Positions 9,526 to 17,906 of a stretch of DNA of 64,000 nt are shown here, in pieces. Origin of the DNA: Mesobacillus jeotgali (GTDB lineage Bacteria; Bacillota; Bacilli; Bacillales; Cytobacillaceae); the NCBI RefSeq assembly GCF_014856545.2, contig NZ_CP109811.1, positions 178,501 through 242,500 of the forward strand, given 5' to 3'. The translations under genes and the position numbers were made by a program. The notes beneath the pieces are model-generated. The model was given only the letters and a program-made list of their open reading frames with translations, did no database searches and was not told where the DNA came from. How positions within the stretch are numbered: position 1 is the first letter of the stretch; the number at the start of each line of letters is the position of its first letter.

Positions 9526-9592
9526 AGTCCACATCCTTTCAACTTATATTCTGATGTGAAAAATGACAAATATCCAGTGAACATTTTAAGGC

Positions 9593-9629
9593 AAAAAAGC
9601 CTGCAATCCTTAGACTGGCAGGCTTTTTT
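9593..9629 (-). terminator. Bidirectional-looking terminator downstream of the CocE-type hydrolase
   Basis: AAAAAAGCCTGC (9593-9604) and GCAGGCTTTTTT (9618-9629) form a symmetric stem with T-runs on both strands. It lies between two leftward genes, so its main job is probably to end the transcript of the hydrolase gene at 9761. Confidence 0.85.
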
Positions 9630-9735
9630 GAAATTTGTACGACAGTCAGTCATATCTGAAAAAATGATTTTCGCACGACAGTCTGTTAAATCCAAAAAAG
9701 TGAAATTTGCACTACAGGCATGTTTAATACAAACC
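9629..9735. repeat. Three degenerate tandem copies of a 36-bp repeat
   Basis: Copies begin near 9629, 9665 and 9701, each with TGAAATTTG- or TGATTTTCG-like sequence followed by (T/G)C/AACGACAG(T/G)C or a variant and a run of A. TGAAATTTG recurs at an exact distance of 72 bases (two periods). The region contains no convincing gene. Confidence 0.6.
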
Positions 9736-9760
9736 CACCATCAAAAGGTAACGCTAATAA

Positions 9761-11551
9761 TCATTCCTCCACAACCGGCAGCACAATCGATGACGGATAT
9801 TTTGAGTTATTTAAAATCGTCGCGATTCCGCCGAGCTGATTGAGCAGCTGCGGTGCCGGCGACATGGAGTGCGGGAAGTCGCTTGGCCCGATGGCGACGC
9901 GGAGTCTGTGGCCTTCTTTGATGACGAAGTTGCTAGGGAAGATCTCGACGTCCAGCTCCATAACTTCATATGGCTTGACCTCCTGGATAGCTGCCCTTGT
10001 AAATGGATGCCATGGCTGTATGTTCTCTCCATCGAGGAAGCGGCTCTTGCTTTCGTCGACTGCACGGTGCGAAGCGGCAAGCCAACCTGCAGTAATTTCG
10101 CGCGAAGAACCATCAGGCGCAACATCTGTTACACGCACTGATAGAACTAGTTCCCGTGCCGTTGTTTTGGCAAAAATCTTAGCGGCAATTGGACCGGATA
10201 CACGAAGATCAGTATTGACTGGTGCGGTTGTATAGGTGAGCTCACCCATTTCAGTCAGTCTGTTATCTTTCGTACATGGCAGGGCATCCGGAATTCCGGC
10301 CATCCACTGGTTCGTGCTGCCTGAACAAATACCGTTCAGCGGCTGCTGGAGCATAGTGCTCGACGGCTCTAAAGAGGAGGGAGTCTCCTTCGTCAACTGC
10401 TTGCCGCTGCGCAGGTAAAACTTCTCGGCGTTCACATTCTTATGCGGCCAGCCTGGCTGGACCTCAAAATGATTCTCTCCCAATACAAACTGAGTGACAT
10501 CAGGAATCTTATTGATGTTCGTGTTGATTCCCATCAAATATTGGTCAAACCATCGTAACGCTAGCTGGTCAAGAGCAGGGACGTTATCGGCCGGCAAGCC
10601 GCTCCCGTAGTTTCCGTGCGTCCAGTTTCCCATAAGCAGCTTTGTCTGCACACCATTCGCTTTTAATTTTTCATAAAGAAGCGGGGTGCCGCGCTGGAAA
10701 AGGTCATGAAGTCCACCGGTGAAAAATGCGGGAACTTCAATTTGATCGGCAACCGCCAATGGAGAGCGCAGCTGTGCGGCTGGCCCATCGTATGCGAAGT
10801 CGCCGCCTGTAATCGCAGAGCTCAGGGTGCTTACTGGAAAGCCGAGCAGTTGTCCTGTATGGTTTAACAAAACGGTCGTGCCCATGATGGGTTCTGACAG
10901 AGTGTAGGTAGGAGGGAGCAGGCCGCTGCCGGTCACAAGGCCGAGCCAAAGCGGGATGAAACCTGTGTTCACCATTCCCCCGGACATAAGGATGTCGCGG
11001 TACATGTCACCCATCGGCACGATCGGGAAAATGGCTTCCAGTCCTTCAGGCTGCTGGGCTGCCGTTAAAAGCTGGTTGATGGCACGATAAGAGGAGCCGT
11101 ATAAACCGACCTTGCCATTGCTCCACGGCTGGCTTGCTGCCCATTCGACGAGTTCCTTGCCATCGCGCTGTTCGGCTTCACCGAATGAATCCCATGCTCC
11201 CTGTGAGGCACCGGTTCCGCGGACATCGACTGCAACATGGGCATAGCCGCGCTTAATAAAATACTCATTAAGGTTTTCTGTACTTCGTACGTTCTTGTTA
11301 TATGGAGTTTGTGTCAGGATGACAGGAAACGGTCCCTGGCCATCAGGGAGATGCACATCTGCTGCTAGAATAACGCCATCTCTCATTGTGATGAAAACAT
11401 CTTTTTCCGTGGTGTAGTTTGAATGCTGTTCCGGGCGGTCGTAAATCGTCTCTTCCCATTCGTTACTTGAGGCAGAAGCCTGGGAAGAACCCAGCCCCTG
11501 GGACAGGCTGAAGAATATCAAGAAAGTTAGTCCGACTTTAAATAATCTCAT
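9761..11551 (-). CDS. Secreted CocE/NonD-family hydrolase (X-Pro dipeptidyl-peptidase-like)
   Basis: Predicted exported serine hydrolase of about 596 residues. A Sec signal peptide (MRLFKVGLTFLIFFSLSQG, cut near ASAS) is followed by an alpha/beta-hydrolase domain with nucleophile motif GLYGSSYRA, acid GGLHDLF and histidine NWTHGNYG. A C-terminal jelly-roll of the X-Pro dipeptidyl-peptidase/CocE type follows, with GHRLRVAIGPSDFPH. Family members act on acylated peptides, prolyl peptides or esters; the substrate here cannot be read from sequence. The ATG was chosen for the AGGAGG 7 bases before it; an in-frame TTG 27 bases upstream lacks an SD. Confidence 0.85.
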   Translation of the reverse strand: MRLFKVGLTFLIFFSLSQGLGSSQASASSNEWEETIYDRPEQHSNYTTEKDVFITMRDGVILAADVHLPDGQGPFPVILTQTPYNKNVRSTENLNEYFIKRGYAHVAVDVRGTGASQGAWDSFGEAEQRDGKELVEWAASQPWSNGKVGLYGSSYRAINQLLTAAQQPEGLEAIFPIVPMGDMYRDILMSGGMVNTGFIPLWLGLVTGSGLLPPTYTLSEPIMGTTVLLNHTGQLLGFPVSTLSSAITGGDFAYDGPAAQLRSPLAVADQIEVPAFFTGGLHDLFQRGTPLLYEKLKANGVQTKLLMGNWTHGNYGSGLPADNVPALDQLALRWFDQYLMGINTNINKIPDVTQFVLGENHFEVQPGWPHKNVNAEKFYLRSGKQLTKETPSSLEPSSTMLQQPLNGICSGSTNQWMAGIPDALPCTKDNRLTEMGELTYTTAPVNTDLRVSGPIAAKIFAKTTARELVLSVRVTDVAPDGSSREITAGWLAASHRAVDESKSRFLDGENIQPWHPFTRAAIQEVKPYEVMELDVEIFPSNFVIKEGHRLRVAIGPSDFPHSMSPAPQLLNQLGGIATILNNSKYPSSIVLPVVEE

Positions 11552-11642
11552 GGGCAAGCCTCCTGTAAGGGTTTTCAATACAATGTTACGAAAAATAGAT
11601 AGGCACTTATATACGATAAATGTCGTGTTCTGAAAATCAACG

Positions 11643-11686
11643 AAAATAAAACAGTGTGATCCGCCAGGGGAGGGGAATCACACTGT
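11643..11686 (-). terminator. Terminator of the M14 carboxypeptidase gene
   Basis: ACAGTGTGAT (11651-11660) and ATCACACTGT (11677-11686) form a 10-bp stem. Read leftward it is followed by TTTTATTTT. Confidence 0.85.
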
Positions 11687-11694
11687 CAAAATGT

Positions 11695-12759
11695 CTATTC
11701 GTCCGCTTCTTCACTCTGCCTGTTCGTCTGCTCAGGCAGCGTATCCCAGAAGCTAGTATCCATTGTTTCAATAGAGTCATCCGCAATGGCTCTGACGGCC
11801 GCATCCAAAGTGGTGATGGTCTGCTTGATCAGGTAGCCGTTGCTCTTCTGACCAAGTGCATAAGATTCGATAAAGTGGTCGGACATTCCGCGCATTTCGA
11901 ATAAAAGAGTCGATATGTCATAGCGGACAGCCGCTCCGTTACGGCCAATGTTTTCTCCAGTACCGCCGCGGTATTTGCCGATATGGCCCCAGCCAGTATC
12001 CTCAAGCGCATTGTAAACGACTGCACCAAGCTTCTTGGAGCCTTCGAGCACCTCTGGCTTTACATTTTCATTTGTAGGATAAAGAATCGATCCAGAAACA
12101 AGTTCACCTTCTGTTTCACTGAGCGTGCCCTGGTGATGAAGGTCGATCATGTAATCGATATCATATTTAGCAAAAACATTCTCGTGAAGCGCGCGGGCCT
12201 CTGGCTCCATCTCGCTAGTTTGCTTTGCGTGTTCACGATTTAAATCAACATAATTTGCATTATAGCGGGTAAGGTGACGGTCGCCATCAGCATGATAATC
12301 CTCAAGTGAGAAGTCGACATCACCCATTGCTCCGTCCGCATTCAGCATCGGAATAACAAGAATGTTGACATTATCGAGAACTCCGCTTGTTTTACCAGTG
12401 CCTAAGTGTTTGATGAATTCAAGTGCACCTTCCGTTGTCAGCTGCTCATTGCCGTGCTGCTGCGTCAGGAACAAGATCGTTGGGTTTTCTGGGTTGGAAA
12501 AATATTTTGCCATGTGAATATCGCGGCCCTTGACTGTCTGGCCAATCACTTCGAGCTCCATTGCCTCCTGTTTGGCATCTTGAGTCTTTAGGTATTCTGT
12601 TAAGCTTTCATATGTATGCAGAATCGATGTTTGTACGGAGCCATTTCCGGCACTCGGACCATTCCCGACTGCACCTGCAGGCAGGGCAACCGCCGTCACC
12701 GCGCCAAATGCCATCATGCTTGATAAAGATACGGATAATACCTTCTTCTTCAAAGTCAT
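11695..12759 (-). CDS. Secreted M14-family zinc carboxypeptidase
   Basis: Predicted exported metallocarboxypeptidase, 354 residues. A Sec signal peptide (MTLKKKVLSVSLSSMMAFGA, cut after PAGA) precedes a peptidase M14 domain. Zinc ligands are His and Glu of QQHGNEQ and the His of DLHHQGT; catalytic Glu lies in LLFEMRG. Family enzymes remove C-terminal residues from peptides or act on gamma-D-glutamyl bonds in wall peptides; no wall-binding domain is visible. The ATG at 12759 is preferred over that at 12765 because AGGAGG is 7 bases from the former and 1 base from the latter. Confidence 0.85.
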   Translation of the reverse strand: MTLKKKVLSVSLSSMMAFGAVTAVALPAGAVGNGPSAGNGSVQTSILHTYESLTEYLKTQDAKQEAMELEVIGQTVKGRDIHMAKYFSNPENPTILFLTQQHGNEQLTTEGALEFIKHLGTGKTSGVLDNVNILVIPMLNADGAMGDVDFSLEDYHADGDRHLTRYNANYVDLNREHAKQTSEMEPEARALHENVFAKYDIDYMIDLHHQGTLSETEGELVSGSILYPTNENVKPEVLEGSKKLGAVVYNALEDTGWGHIGKYRGGTGENIGRNGAAVRYDISTLLFEMRGMSDHFIESYALGQKSNGYLIKQTITTLDAAVRAIADDSIETMDTSFWDTLPEQTNRQSEEADE

Positions 12760-12950
12760 TGTCATTCCTCCTATGAAACTAGATTCAACTCTATTTTACG
12801 GAATATTATAAAAACAATTAATAGAGTAAGATGCCCATTTTATAGACAAATTTCGGGACGCTAAATAAGTAGTTTGGATAGAGTTTAATATTCGGGAATT
12901 TGGGTTATATAGGAAAAAAGTAGTGAATGAGCAAGAAGGATTGGAAGAGA

Positions 12951-12982
12951 AAATAAAAAAGCGTGCTAAATGGCGCACGCTT
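12951..12982 (-). terminator. Terminator of the small gene at 13059
   Basis: AAGCGTGC (12959-12966) pairs with GCACGCTT (12975-12982); read leftward it is followed by TTTTTTATTT. The remaining bases from 12760 to 12950 show no gene. Confidence 0.8.
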
Positions 12983-13058
12983 GGTGTGATCTTTCTTTTT
13001 GAAATTTAAAGATGGAGCGGAAAAGCAAAACAAAGAAAAAAGCCAGGAATCCCAGCTT

Positions 13059-13232
13059 CTAGATTTTCGTCAGTTCTTCCTCAAAATAAAAGGTACTCGG
13101 ATATTCTTTTACAGTGTATGAATATCTTTTCATGTTTTTCACATATTGGGATTTCATGATTGTCACTGTTTCACCGGATTCTTTAATATTGACCATTTGA
13201 CCTGTTTTGTAAAGGTTGCTTGCGCTCTTCAA
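13059..13232 (-). CDS. Small conserved-looking protein, 57 residues, unknown function
   Basis: Short leftward gene starting at TTG with GAAAGGG about 9 bases upstream, a TATAAT-like box (13260s, leftward) ahead, and its own terminator at 12951-12982. The product is soluble, charged and beta-rich in appearance, with central motif MVNIKESGETVTIMKSQYV and an acidic end (FEEELTKI). The composition suggests a small SH3-like barrel, but no family is recognised with certainty. It reads divergently from cspD. Frame, start signal, promoter and terminator together support it as a real gene. Confidence 0.7.
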   Translation of the reverse strand: MKSASNLYKTGQMVNIKESGETVTIMKSQYVKNMKRYSYTVKEYPSTFYFEEELTKI

Positions 13233-13473
13233 TTACCCACGCCCTTTCATGTTCTCTTTATTATACCACATTTTCTGGCGCACTATTGTTATTCCATTAT
13301 GGTCTTTAGGGCGATTATTTATAAAAACCTATTTTTGGAAAATTCCTTAATGCTTGCACTATCCTTTCAATTCTGTTATTCTTAGGAAGAATTATTTTTG
13401 TTCGGTATGCAAGGAAAGAACATGCACTGCTTGATTCGCCTGGATATCACTGAGACAAGAATAGTAACAAATT

Positions 13474-13503
13474 GTGTGGATATCACACTAGGAGGCAACA
13501 AAA
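13474..13503 (+). promoter_or_regulatory. Hairpin and SD in the cold-shock gene leader
   Basis: GTGTG and CACAC flank GATAT immediately before the SD AGGAGG. The core TGGATATCAC is repeated 36 bases upstream (13440-13449). A role in temperature-dependent translation is possible but unproven. Confidence 0.4.
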
Positions 13504-13704
13504 ATGGAAAACGGTAAAGTAAAATGGTTTAACGCAGAAAAAGGTTTCGGATTCATCGAGCGCGAAGGTGGAGAAGACGTATTCGTACACTTCTCAGCTA
13601 TCCAAGGCGAAGGCTTCAAGACTCTTGAAGAAGGCCAAGAAGTTTCTTTCGACGTTGAGCAAGGTGCTCGTGGACCACAAGCAGCTAACGTTACAAAACT
13701 ATAA
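13504..13704 (+). CDS. cspD: Cold-shock protein (CspD/CspB type)
   Basis: Single-stranded nucleic-acid chaperone, 66 residues, forming one five-stranded OB fold. RNP1 (KGFGFIE) and RNP2 (VFVHF) are both intact. The start MENGKVKWF and end NVTKL resemble CspD of B. subtilis more than CspB, although paralogue naming from one window is uncertain. AGGAGG lies 8 bases before the ATG. A leader of about 120 bases precedes it and two hairpin terminators follow. Confidence 0.9.
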   Translation: MENGKVKWFNAEKGFGFIEREGGEDVFVHFSAIQGEGFKTLEEGQEVSFDVEQGARGPQAANVTKL

Positions 13705-13722
13705 TAACGGATTAGCCCATAC

Positions 13723-13757
13723 AAACAAGCTCTGTGTGATCAGAGCTTGTTTTTTTA
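13723..13757 (+). terminator. Terminator of cspD
   Basis: ACAAGCTCTG and CAGAGCTTGT pair around a TGTGAT loop, followed by seven T. Confidence 0.92.
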
Positions 13758-13782
13758 TGTCCAGAAATAAAAAAATCAATAA

Positions 13783-13815
13783 AAAAACCCCGCTCAAAAT
13801 GAGTGGGGTTTTAAT
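13783..13815. terminator. Second symmetric hairpin after cspD
   Basis: AACCCCGCTCA and TGAGTGGGGTT pair around AAA, with A-run before and T-run after, so it could act in both directions. From 13816 to 14086 nothing else is recognisable. Confidence 0.75.
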
Positions 13816-14086
13816 GCGGTAAAGCAATGGTTGTTTTTATTATAGCATAACTTCTACAGCCACTGTTAAAAAAGTTTTTTGTTCGTAAATATTGTTGCCT
13901 GCACGATCAAAAGCTGGGTACTCTCAATAATAATTAGTGAATCCAAAAACGGTTGATACATTTATTTTTGATAAAATGATATAGTTTTCTAGAAAAATCT
14001 GAATTTTCCATTGAAGTATCCATACAGGGAGTAGATAATAACCATATAGGTATATATTCATAAAATGGAGATTTCCGGGGGATGCA

Positions 14087-15322
14087 ATGATAGAGTTTGT
14101 AAAAGATTTGATTCTGCATTTTTCAATTATATTATCACTCGGTTTCATGTATAACTTTCTATGGATGCAAAAACGTTCGGTTTATAAAAAACAAGTCTTT
14201 AAAATGGCAATTTTAGCTGCGCTTTTAATGACCATGGCGCTGCCTGTAAGATTCCATGGCGGGTTGGAGTTCGATTTGAAGCTGATTCCTGTCTTCATTG
14301 CCTTTTTTTATCTAAGCAGGACGGATAGCTTTTTGCTTGTGGCTGTACTGTTGTTATTGCAGGGGTTTGTTGGGATTGACAAGATTGCCGTTACATCTGT
14401 CAATTATATCGTCATATTGATTTTATTTTTTTCAATTGAAAAAGTATATAAGAGTACAACTATTAACAGAAAAATCGCGCTTGGCCTCTTTGTCTATGGC
14501 CTGATCACAACGACAAGACTTGCGGCAATGATTAATGCCGGCCATGCGGGAGATTATCTGTATTTGCTTGTATTCTCACTCGTATCTTTCATTGCACTGT
14601 CGGTAACCATTTATATCATTGAAATGACCAACCTACAGCGGAAATTAATGCATGAGCTTCACAAGGCAGAGAAATTTTCAGCCATCAGCCAGCTGGCAGC
14701 ATCGGTTGCCCATGAAATTCGCAATCCAATGACCACAATTAGAGGATTCATGCAAGTCCTTCAAGGAGAAAGGAATTTGAATGACAACCAGAATCTCTTC
14801 ATCTCGATTTCACTTCAAGAGCTTGATCGTACCCAAACAATCATTGACAATTTTTTATCTTTGGCTAAACCGAATACAGGAAGCATGGCAAAAATAAATC
14901 TAAGTGAACTCTTAAAAGAAACGATCGATTTCATGAGATCCTACTCACATCTTGCCAATACAGAATTGGTGGAAGCGATTGATAAGGACCTCTGCATCAA
15001 AGGCGATGCCCATGAAATTAGGCAGGTTTTTATCAACATCCTGAAAAATGGCATTGAAGCAATGCCCACAGGAGGGAGCATCTACATCATCGCCAAGGTA
15101 GACAGGGAAAATGTAAGGATTCAATTCCGTGATGAGGGCGTCGGCATGAAAAAAGAACAGCTTGACAGACTCGGCCAGCCTTACTACTCGACAAAGGAAA
15201 AAGGGACAGGTCTCGGAATGATGATTTCCTTTGATATCATCCAGAGGATGAGAGGAAAAATTAATGTCGAAAGTGAAGAAGGAAAAGGCACCACATTTAC
15301 GATCCTGCTGCCATGCGAGTAA
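14087..15322 (+). CDS. Membrane sensor histidine kinase, KinB-like
   Basis: Two-component or phosphorelay sensor kinase of 411 residues. The first 180 residues hold about six membrane helices of the 5TMR-LYT type with no large external loop. A HisKA dimerisation domain follows (phospho-acceptor His209 in ASVAHEIRNPMTT), then a HATPase_c domain with N box NILKNGIEAM, G1 DEGVGM and G2 GTGLGM. This layout and the H-box resemble sporulation kinase B, which feeds Spo0F in B. subtilis. No response regulator is adjacent, consistent with a phosphorelay orphan. SD GGGGG precedes the ATG. Confidence 0.85.
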   Translation: MIEFVKDLILHFSIILSLGFMYNFLWMQKRSVYKKQVFKMAILAALLMTMALPVRFHGGLEFDLKLIPVFIAFFYLSRTDSFLLVAVLLLLQGFVGIDKIAVTSVNYIVILILFFSIEKVYKSTTINRKIALGLFVYGLITTTRLAAMINAGHAGDYLYLLVFSLVSFIALSVTIYIIEMTNLQRKLMHELHKAEKFSAISQLAASVAHEIRNPMTTIRGFMQVLQGERNLNDNQNLFISISLQELDRTQTIIDNFLSLAKPNTGSMAKINLSELLKETIDFMRSYSHLANTELVEAIDKDLCIKGDAHEIRQVFINILKNGIEAMPTGGSIYIIAKVDRENVRIQFRDEGVGMKKEQLDRLGQPYYSTKEKGTGLGMMISFDIIQRMRGKINVESEEGKGTTFTILLPCE

Positions 15323-15343
15323 AAGAATACATTTCTTGTAGAA

Positions 15344-15462
15344 GGGCTCTATCAGCCAAACGAAAGGCGAAAGCAGGAGAAAGTGTCCGATAGGAGGGCT
15401 CTATCGGCCAAACGGAAGGCGGAAGCAGGAGAAAGTGTCCGATAGAAGGGTCTTTCGGCCAA
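15344..15462. repeat. Tandem array C: two and a half copies of a 52-bp repeat
   Basis: GGGCTCTAT-type units start at 15344, 15396 and 15448 (the last incomplete), exactly 52 bases apart. Each junction carries CCGATAG and CTATCGG as a 7-bp inverted repeat around a 7-base loop, followed by purine-rich GGAAGGCGGAAGCAGGAGAA. The sequence is unrelated to array A but has the same period and layout. Confidence 0.9.
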
Positions 15463-15660
15463 TTGGAATCCAGAATACGAAATTGTAATTGAAATAGAAG
15501 GCGGATAGCCTTCTCCTTTTATAATCGCCCTTTTCGGAGTTAACCAGTCGCCTTCGATTTCTTGGTTGGAAGTTTTTTTTAGTGCGTCGAAATACATTAT
15601 TAAGCTATAATAATTTTTAAAAGATTTTCATAATTGTTTGCGGGAAAGGGGAAGGACTGC

Positions 15661-16881
15661 ATGTCTGATTTTAATACTTATTTTTTGATGAAGGCTGATG
15701 AGGTCATTTCATATGTGAAGGAAAAGACCGACTTTTTTGATAGAGACGCTGAATTGAGCTGTACCGAAATTGGGGATGGCAATTTGAATTACGTTTTCCG
15801 CGTAATTGATGGGAAATCGGATAAATCATTGATTGTGAAGCAGGCTGGTGATACAGCGAGGATTTCCGATGAGTTCAAGCTTTCTACAAACCGGATCAGA
15901 ATTGAGTCCAATGTGCTTAAGCTTGAGGGTGAACTGGCACCGGGTCTAGTTCCTGATGTATACCTATTTGATGATGTAATGAACTGCTGTGTAATGGAGG
16001 ATCTGTCTGATCATACAATCCTACGTACAGCGCTTAATGAAGGCCGCATTTTTCCGAAGCTTGCGGATGACCTGACGACTTTCATGGTCAATACGCTTCT
16101 GCTGACTTCTGATGTGGTCATGGAGCATAAAGCAAAGAAGGCGCTTGTTCAGGACTATATCAACCCTGAATTGTGCGAAATTTCAGAGGACCTTGTATAC
16201 TCTGAACCTTTCACTGACCATAACAGCCGAAATGATCTGTTCCCGGCCAATAAGGAATGGATTGAAGAGAATATTTACGGCGATGATAAATTGCGCTTCG
16301 AAGCGGCAAAGCTGAAATTTGCTTTCATGACCAATGCCCAGGCGCTTGTGCATGGTGATTTGCACTCAGGATCTGTTTTTGTAAAAGAAGATTCTACAAA
16401 AGTAATCGATCCTGAATTCGCGTTTTACGGACCGATGGGTTACGACGTTGGAAACGTAGTGGCTAACCTGATGTTTGCCTGGTCGCGTGCATATGTGACA
16501 AACGCTGATGAGAAGTATGTTTCCTGGCTTGAGGGAAGTATTAAAGATACGGTGAACCTTTTTGCAGAAAAATTCCTGGCAAGCTGGAAGGAAAATGTAA
16601 CGGATGTCATGGCAAAAGAGCAGGGCTTCGACCGCTGGTATCTGGATTCTGTCCTTCAGGATACGGCTTCCGTAACCGGAATGGAAATGACACGCCGTAT
16701 TGCAGGATTGGCAAAGGTGAAGGATTTGACGACGATTGCTGACGAAAAGCAGCGTGTCACCGCGGAGAGAATTTGCCTGTCTGCAGCAAAGCAGTTCATC
16801 TTGAATTCTGCAGACTACAAAACGGGAGAGCAGTTTTTACAAGTACTAAAGGATTCAGCTTCAAGCCATAATATGCGATAA
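15661..16881 (+). CDS. mtnK: 5-methylthioribose / 5-deoxyribose kinase MtnK
   Basis: Phosphorylates the C1 hydroxyl of methylthioribose (and in some species 5-deoxyribose) released from spent S-adenosylmethionine products. It has the aminoglycoside-phosphotransferase-like fold: nucleotide loop [12 protein letters not shown], catalytic HGDLHSGS and metal motif [14 protein letters not shown]. At 406 residues it has normal length. The ATG at 15661 follows AAGGGGAAGGA; an upstream in-frame ATG at 15634 lacks an SD. The next gene, 46 bases on, is a class II aldolase, not the usual mtnA isomerase. No S-box (SAM riboswitch) is visible upstream. Confidence 0.92.
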   Translation: MSDFNTYFLMKADEVISYVKEKTDFFDRDAELSCTEIGDGNLNYVFRVIDGKSDKSLIVKQAGDTARISDEFKLSTNRIRIESNVLKLEGELAPGLVPDVYLFDDVMNCCVMEDLSDHTILRTALNEGRIFPKLADDLTTFMVNTLLLTSDVVMEHKAKKALVQDYINPELCEISEDLVYSEPFTDHNSRNDLFPANKEWIEENIYGDDKLRFEAAKLKFAFMTNAQALVHGDLHSGSVFVKEDSTKVIDPEFAFYGPMGYDVGNVVANLMFAWSRAYVTNADEKYVSWLEGSIKDTVNLFAEKFLASWKENVTDVMAKEQGFDRWYLDSVLQDTASVTGMEMTRRIAGLAKVKDLTTIADEKQRVTAERICLSAAKQFILNSADYKTGEQFLQVLKDSASSHNMR

Positions 16882-16927
16882 TAAGACGTTCCCTATCTAG
16901 ATTTTTAGAGAAAGAGAGGCGCATCCT

Positions 16928-17569
16928 ATGTTGCTTCTGGAAGAACGGATGAAAGTCGTAGAATACGGCAAGAAAATCATTACAAGCGGCCTGACGAAAG
17001 GGACGGGCGGAAATATCAGCATTTTCAATCGTGAAAAGCAGCTGGTTGCCATCAGCCCGAGCGGGATCGACTATTTTGAAACGAAGCCTGAAGATGTGGT
17101 CATCATCAATTTGGATGGCGAAATCGTCGATGGCAGTAAAAAGCCGTCGAGCGAGCTGGATATGCATTTGATTTTTTACCAGCGACGGGAGGATTTGAAT
17201 GCGCTTGTCCACACCCACTCGCCATACGCAAAAACGATTGCGACACTTGGATGGGATATCCCGCCAATCACATATTTGGTGGCGTTTGCCGGTCCGAATG
17301 TCAGGTGCGCTCCTTATGCAACATTCGGAACGAAGGAGCTCGCCGAAAAGGCATATGAAGGCATGGTGGATAGGAGAGCCGTACTGTTGTCCAATCATGG
17401 CATGATTGCTGGTGCCCATAATATCGAAACCGCTTTTACAGTTGCTGAGGAAATTGAATTCAGCGCCCAGATATATTATCAGGCAAAAGCGATTGGTGAA
17501 CCTACAGAACTATCTGATGAAGAAATGGCAAGGCTGTCAAAGAAATTTGAGAGCTACGGCCAGAGATGA
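16928..17569 (+). CDS. Class II aldolase (FucA-like; probable 5-deoxyribulose-1-phosphate aldolase)
   Basis: Zinc-dependent sugar-phosphate aldolase, 213 residues. Metal and catalytic residues are in place: Glu of SSELDMHL, paired His of HTHSPY and His of SNHGMI. Family members cleave fuculose-1-phosphate or 5-deoxyribulose-1-phosphate to dihydroxyacetone phosphate and an aldehyde. Placement straight after mtnK points to the DHAP shunt (kinase, isomerase, aldolase) described in Bacillus thuringiensis and others. MtnB dehydratase is a related alternative, but the sequence reads more like FucA. It ends with a terminator at 17571-17595. Confidence 0.85.
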   Translation: MLLLEERMKVVEYGKKIITSGLTKGTGGNISIFNREKQLVAISPSGIDYFETKPEDVVIINLDGEIVDGSKKPSSELDMHLIFYQRREDLNALVHTHSPYAKTIATLGWDIPPITYLVAFAGPNVRCAPYATFGTKELAEKAYEGMVDRRAVLLSNHGMIAGAHNIETAFTVAEEIEFSAQIYYQAKAIGEPTELSDEEMARLSKKFESYGQR

Positions 17570-17570
17570 C

Positions 17571-17595
17571 CCTCTTTCTAAGAGGGTTTTTTCTA
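17571..17595 (+). terminator. Terminator of the mtnK-aldolase operon
   Basis: CCCTCTT and AAGAGGG pair around TCT, followed by six T. Confidence 0.9.
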
Positions 17596-17714
17596 TGATC
17601 TCAGGCTTCGAAGTGAAAAATAGAGGGGCACAAATTCATCAGACTATGCTATGATTATTTAAAAGAAAAAATTGGACTTAATGGATAGTTTTACTAGAGG
17701 GGGACAGGCTGGCT

Positions 17715-17852
17715 ATGAGAGCAAGGACTAGGAAAAGTGAACCTTTTTCATTTGACAAACTGAAGGAATTTTTCACTACTGTGCTGCTGCATCTTAGTTT
17801 TTATGCCTTCATCGTGTTTCTCGTAATTTTTTTTATTGATAATTTCAGCTAA
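17715..17852 (+). CDS. Small single-pass membrane protein, 45 residues
   Basis: Short reading frame preceded by GAGGGGGA about 11 bases upstream. The N-terminus is basic and soluble (MRARTRKSEPFSFDKLKEFF). Residues 21-41 form one hydrophobic membrane helix, and the end is IDNFS. It sits alone between a terminator and the M28 peptidase gene, 54 bases before the latter, and may be co-transcribed with it. The family is not recognised. Confidence 0.6.
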   Translation: MRARTRKSEPFSFDKLKEFFTTVLLHLSFYAFIVFLVIFFIDNFS

Positions 17853-17906
17853 TAATATGCCGTACAGAGCTGATTTCTGTACATTATCCGGAGATAGGGG
17901 AAGTTT

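Noticed and set aside
9556..9843. Open frame of 95 codons on the + strand
   Set aside because: It runs through the 36-bp repeats and into the hydrolase gene on the other strand, has no SD and looks like low-complexity sequence.
15480..15660. S-box (SAM riboswitch) before mtnK
   Set aside because: None of the conserved S-box core elements is visible.
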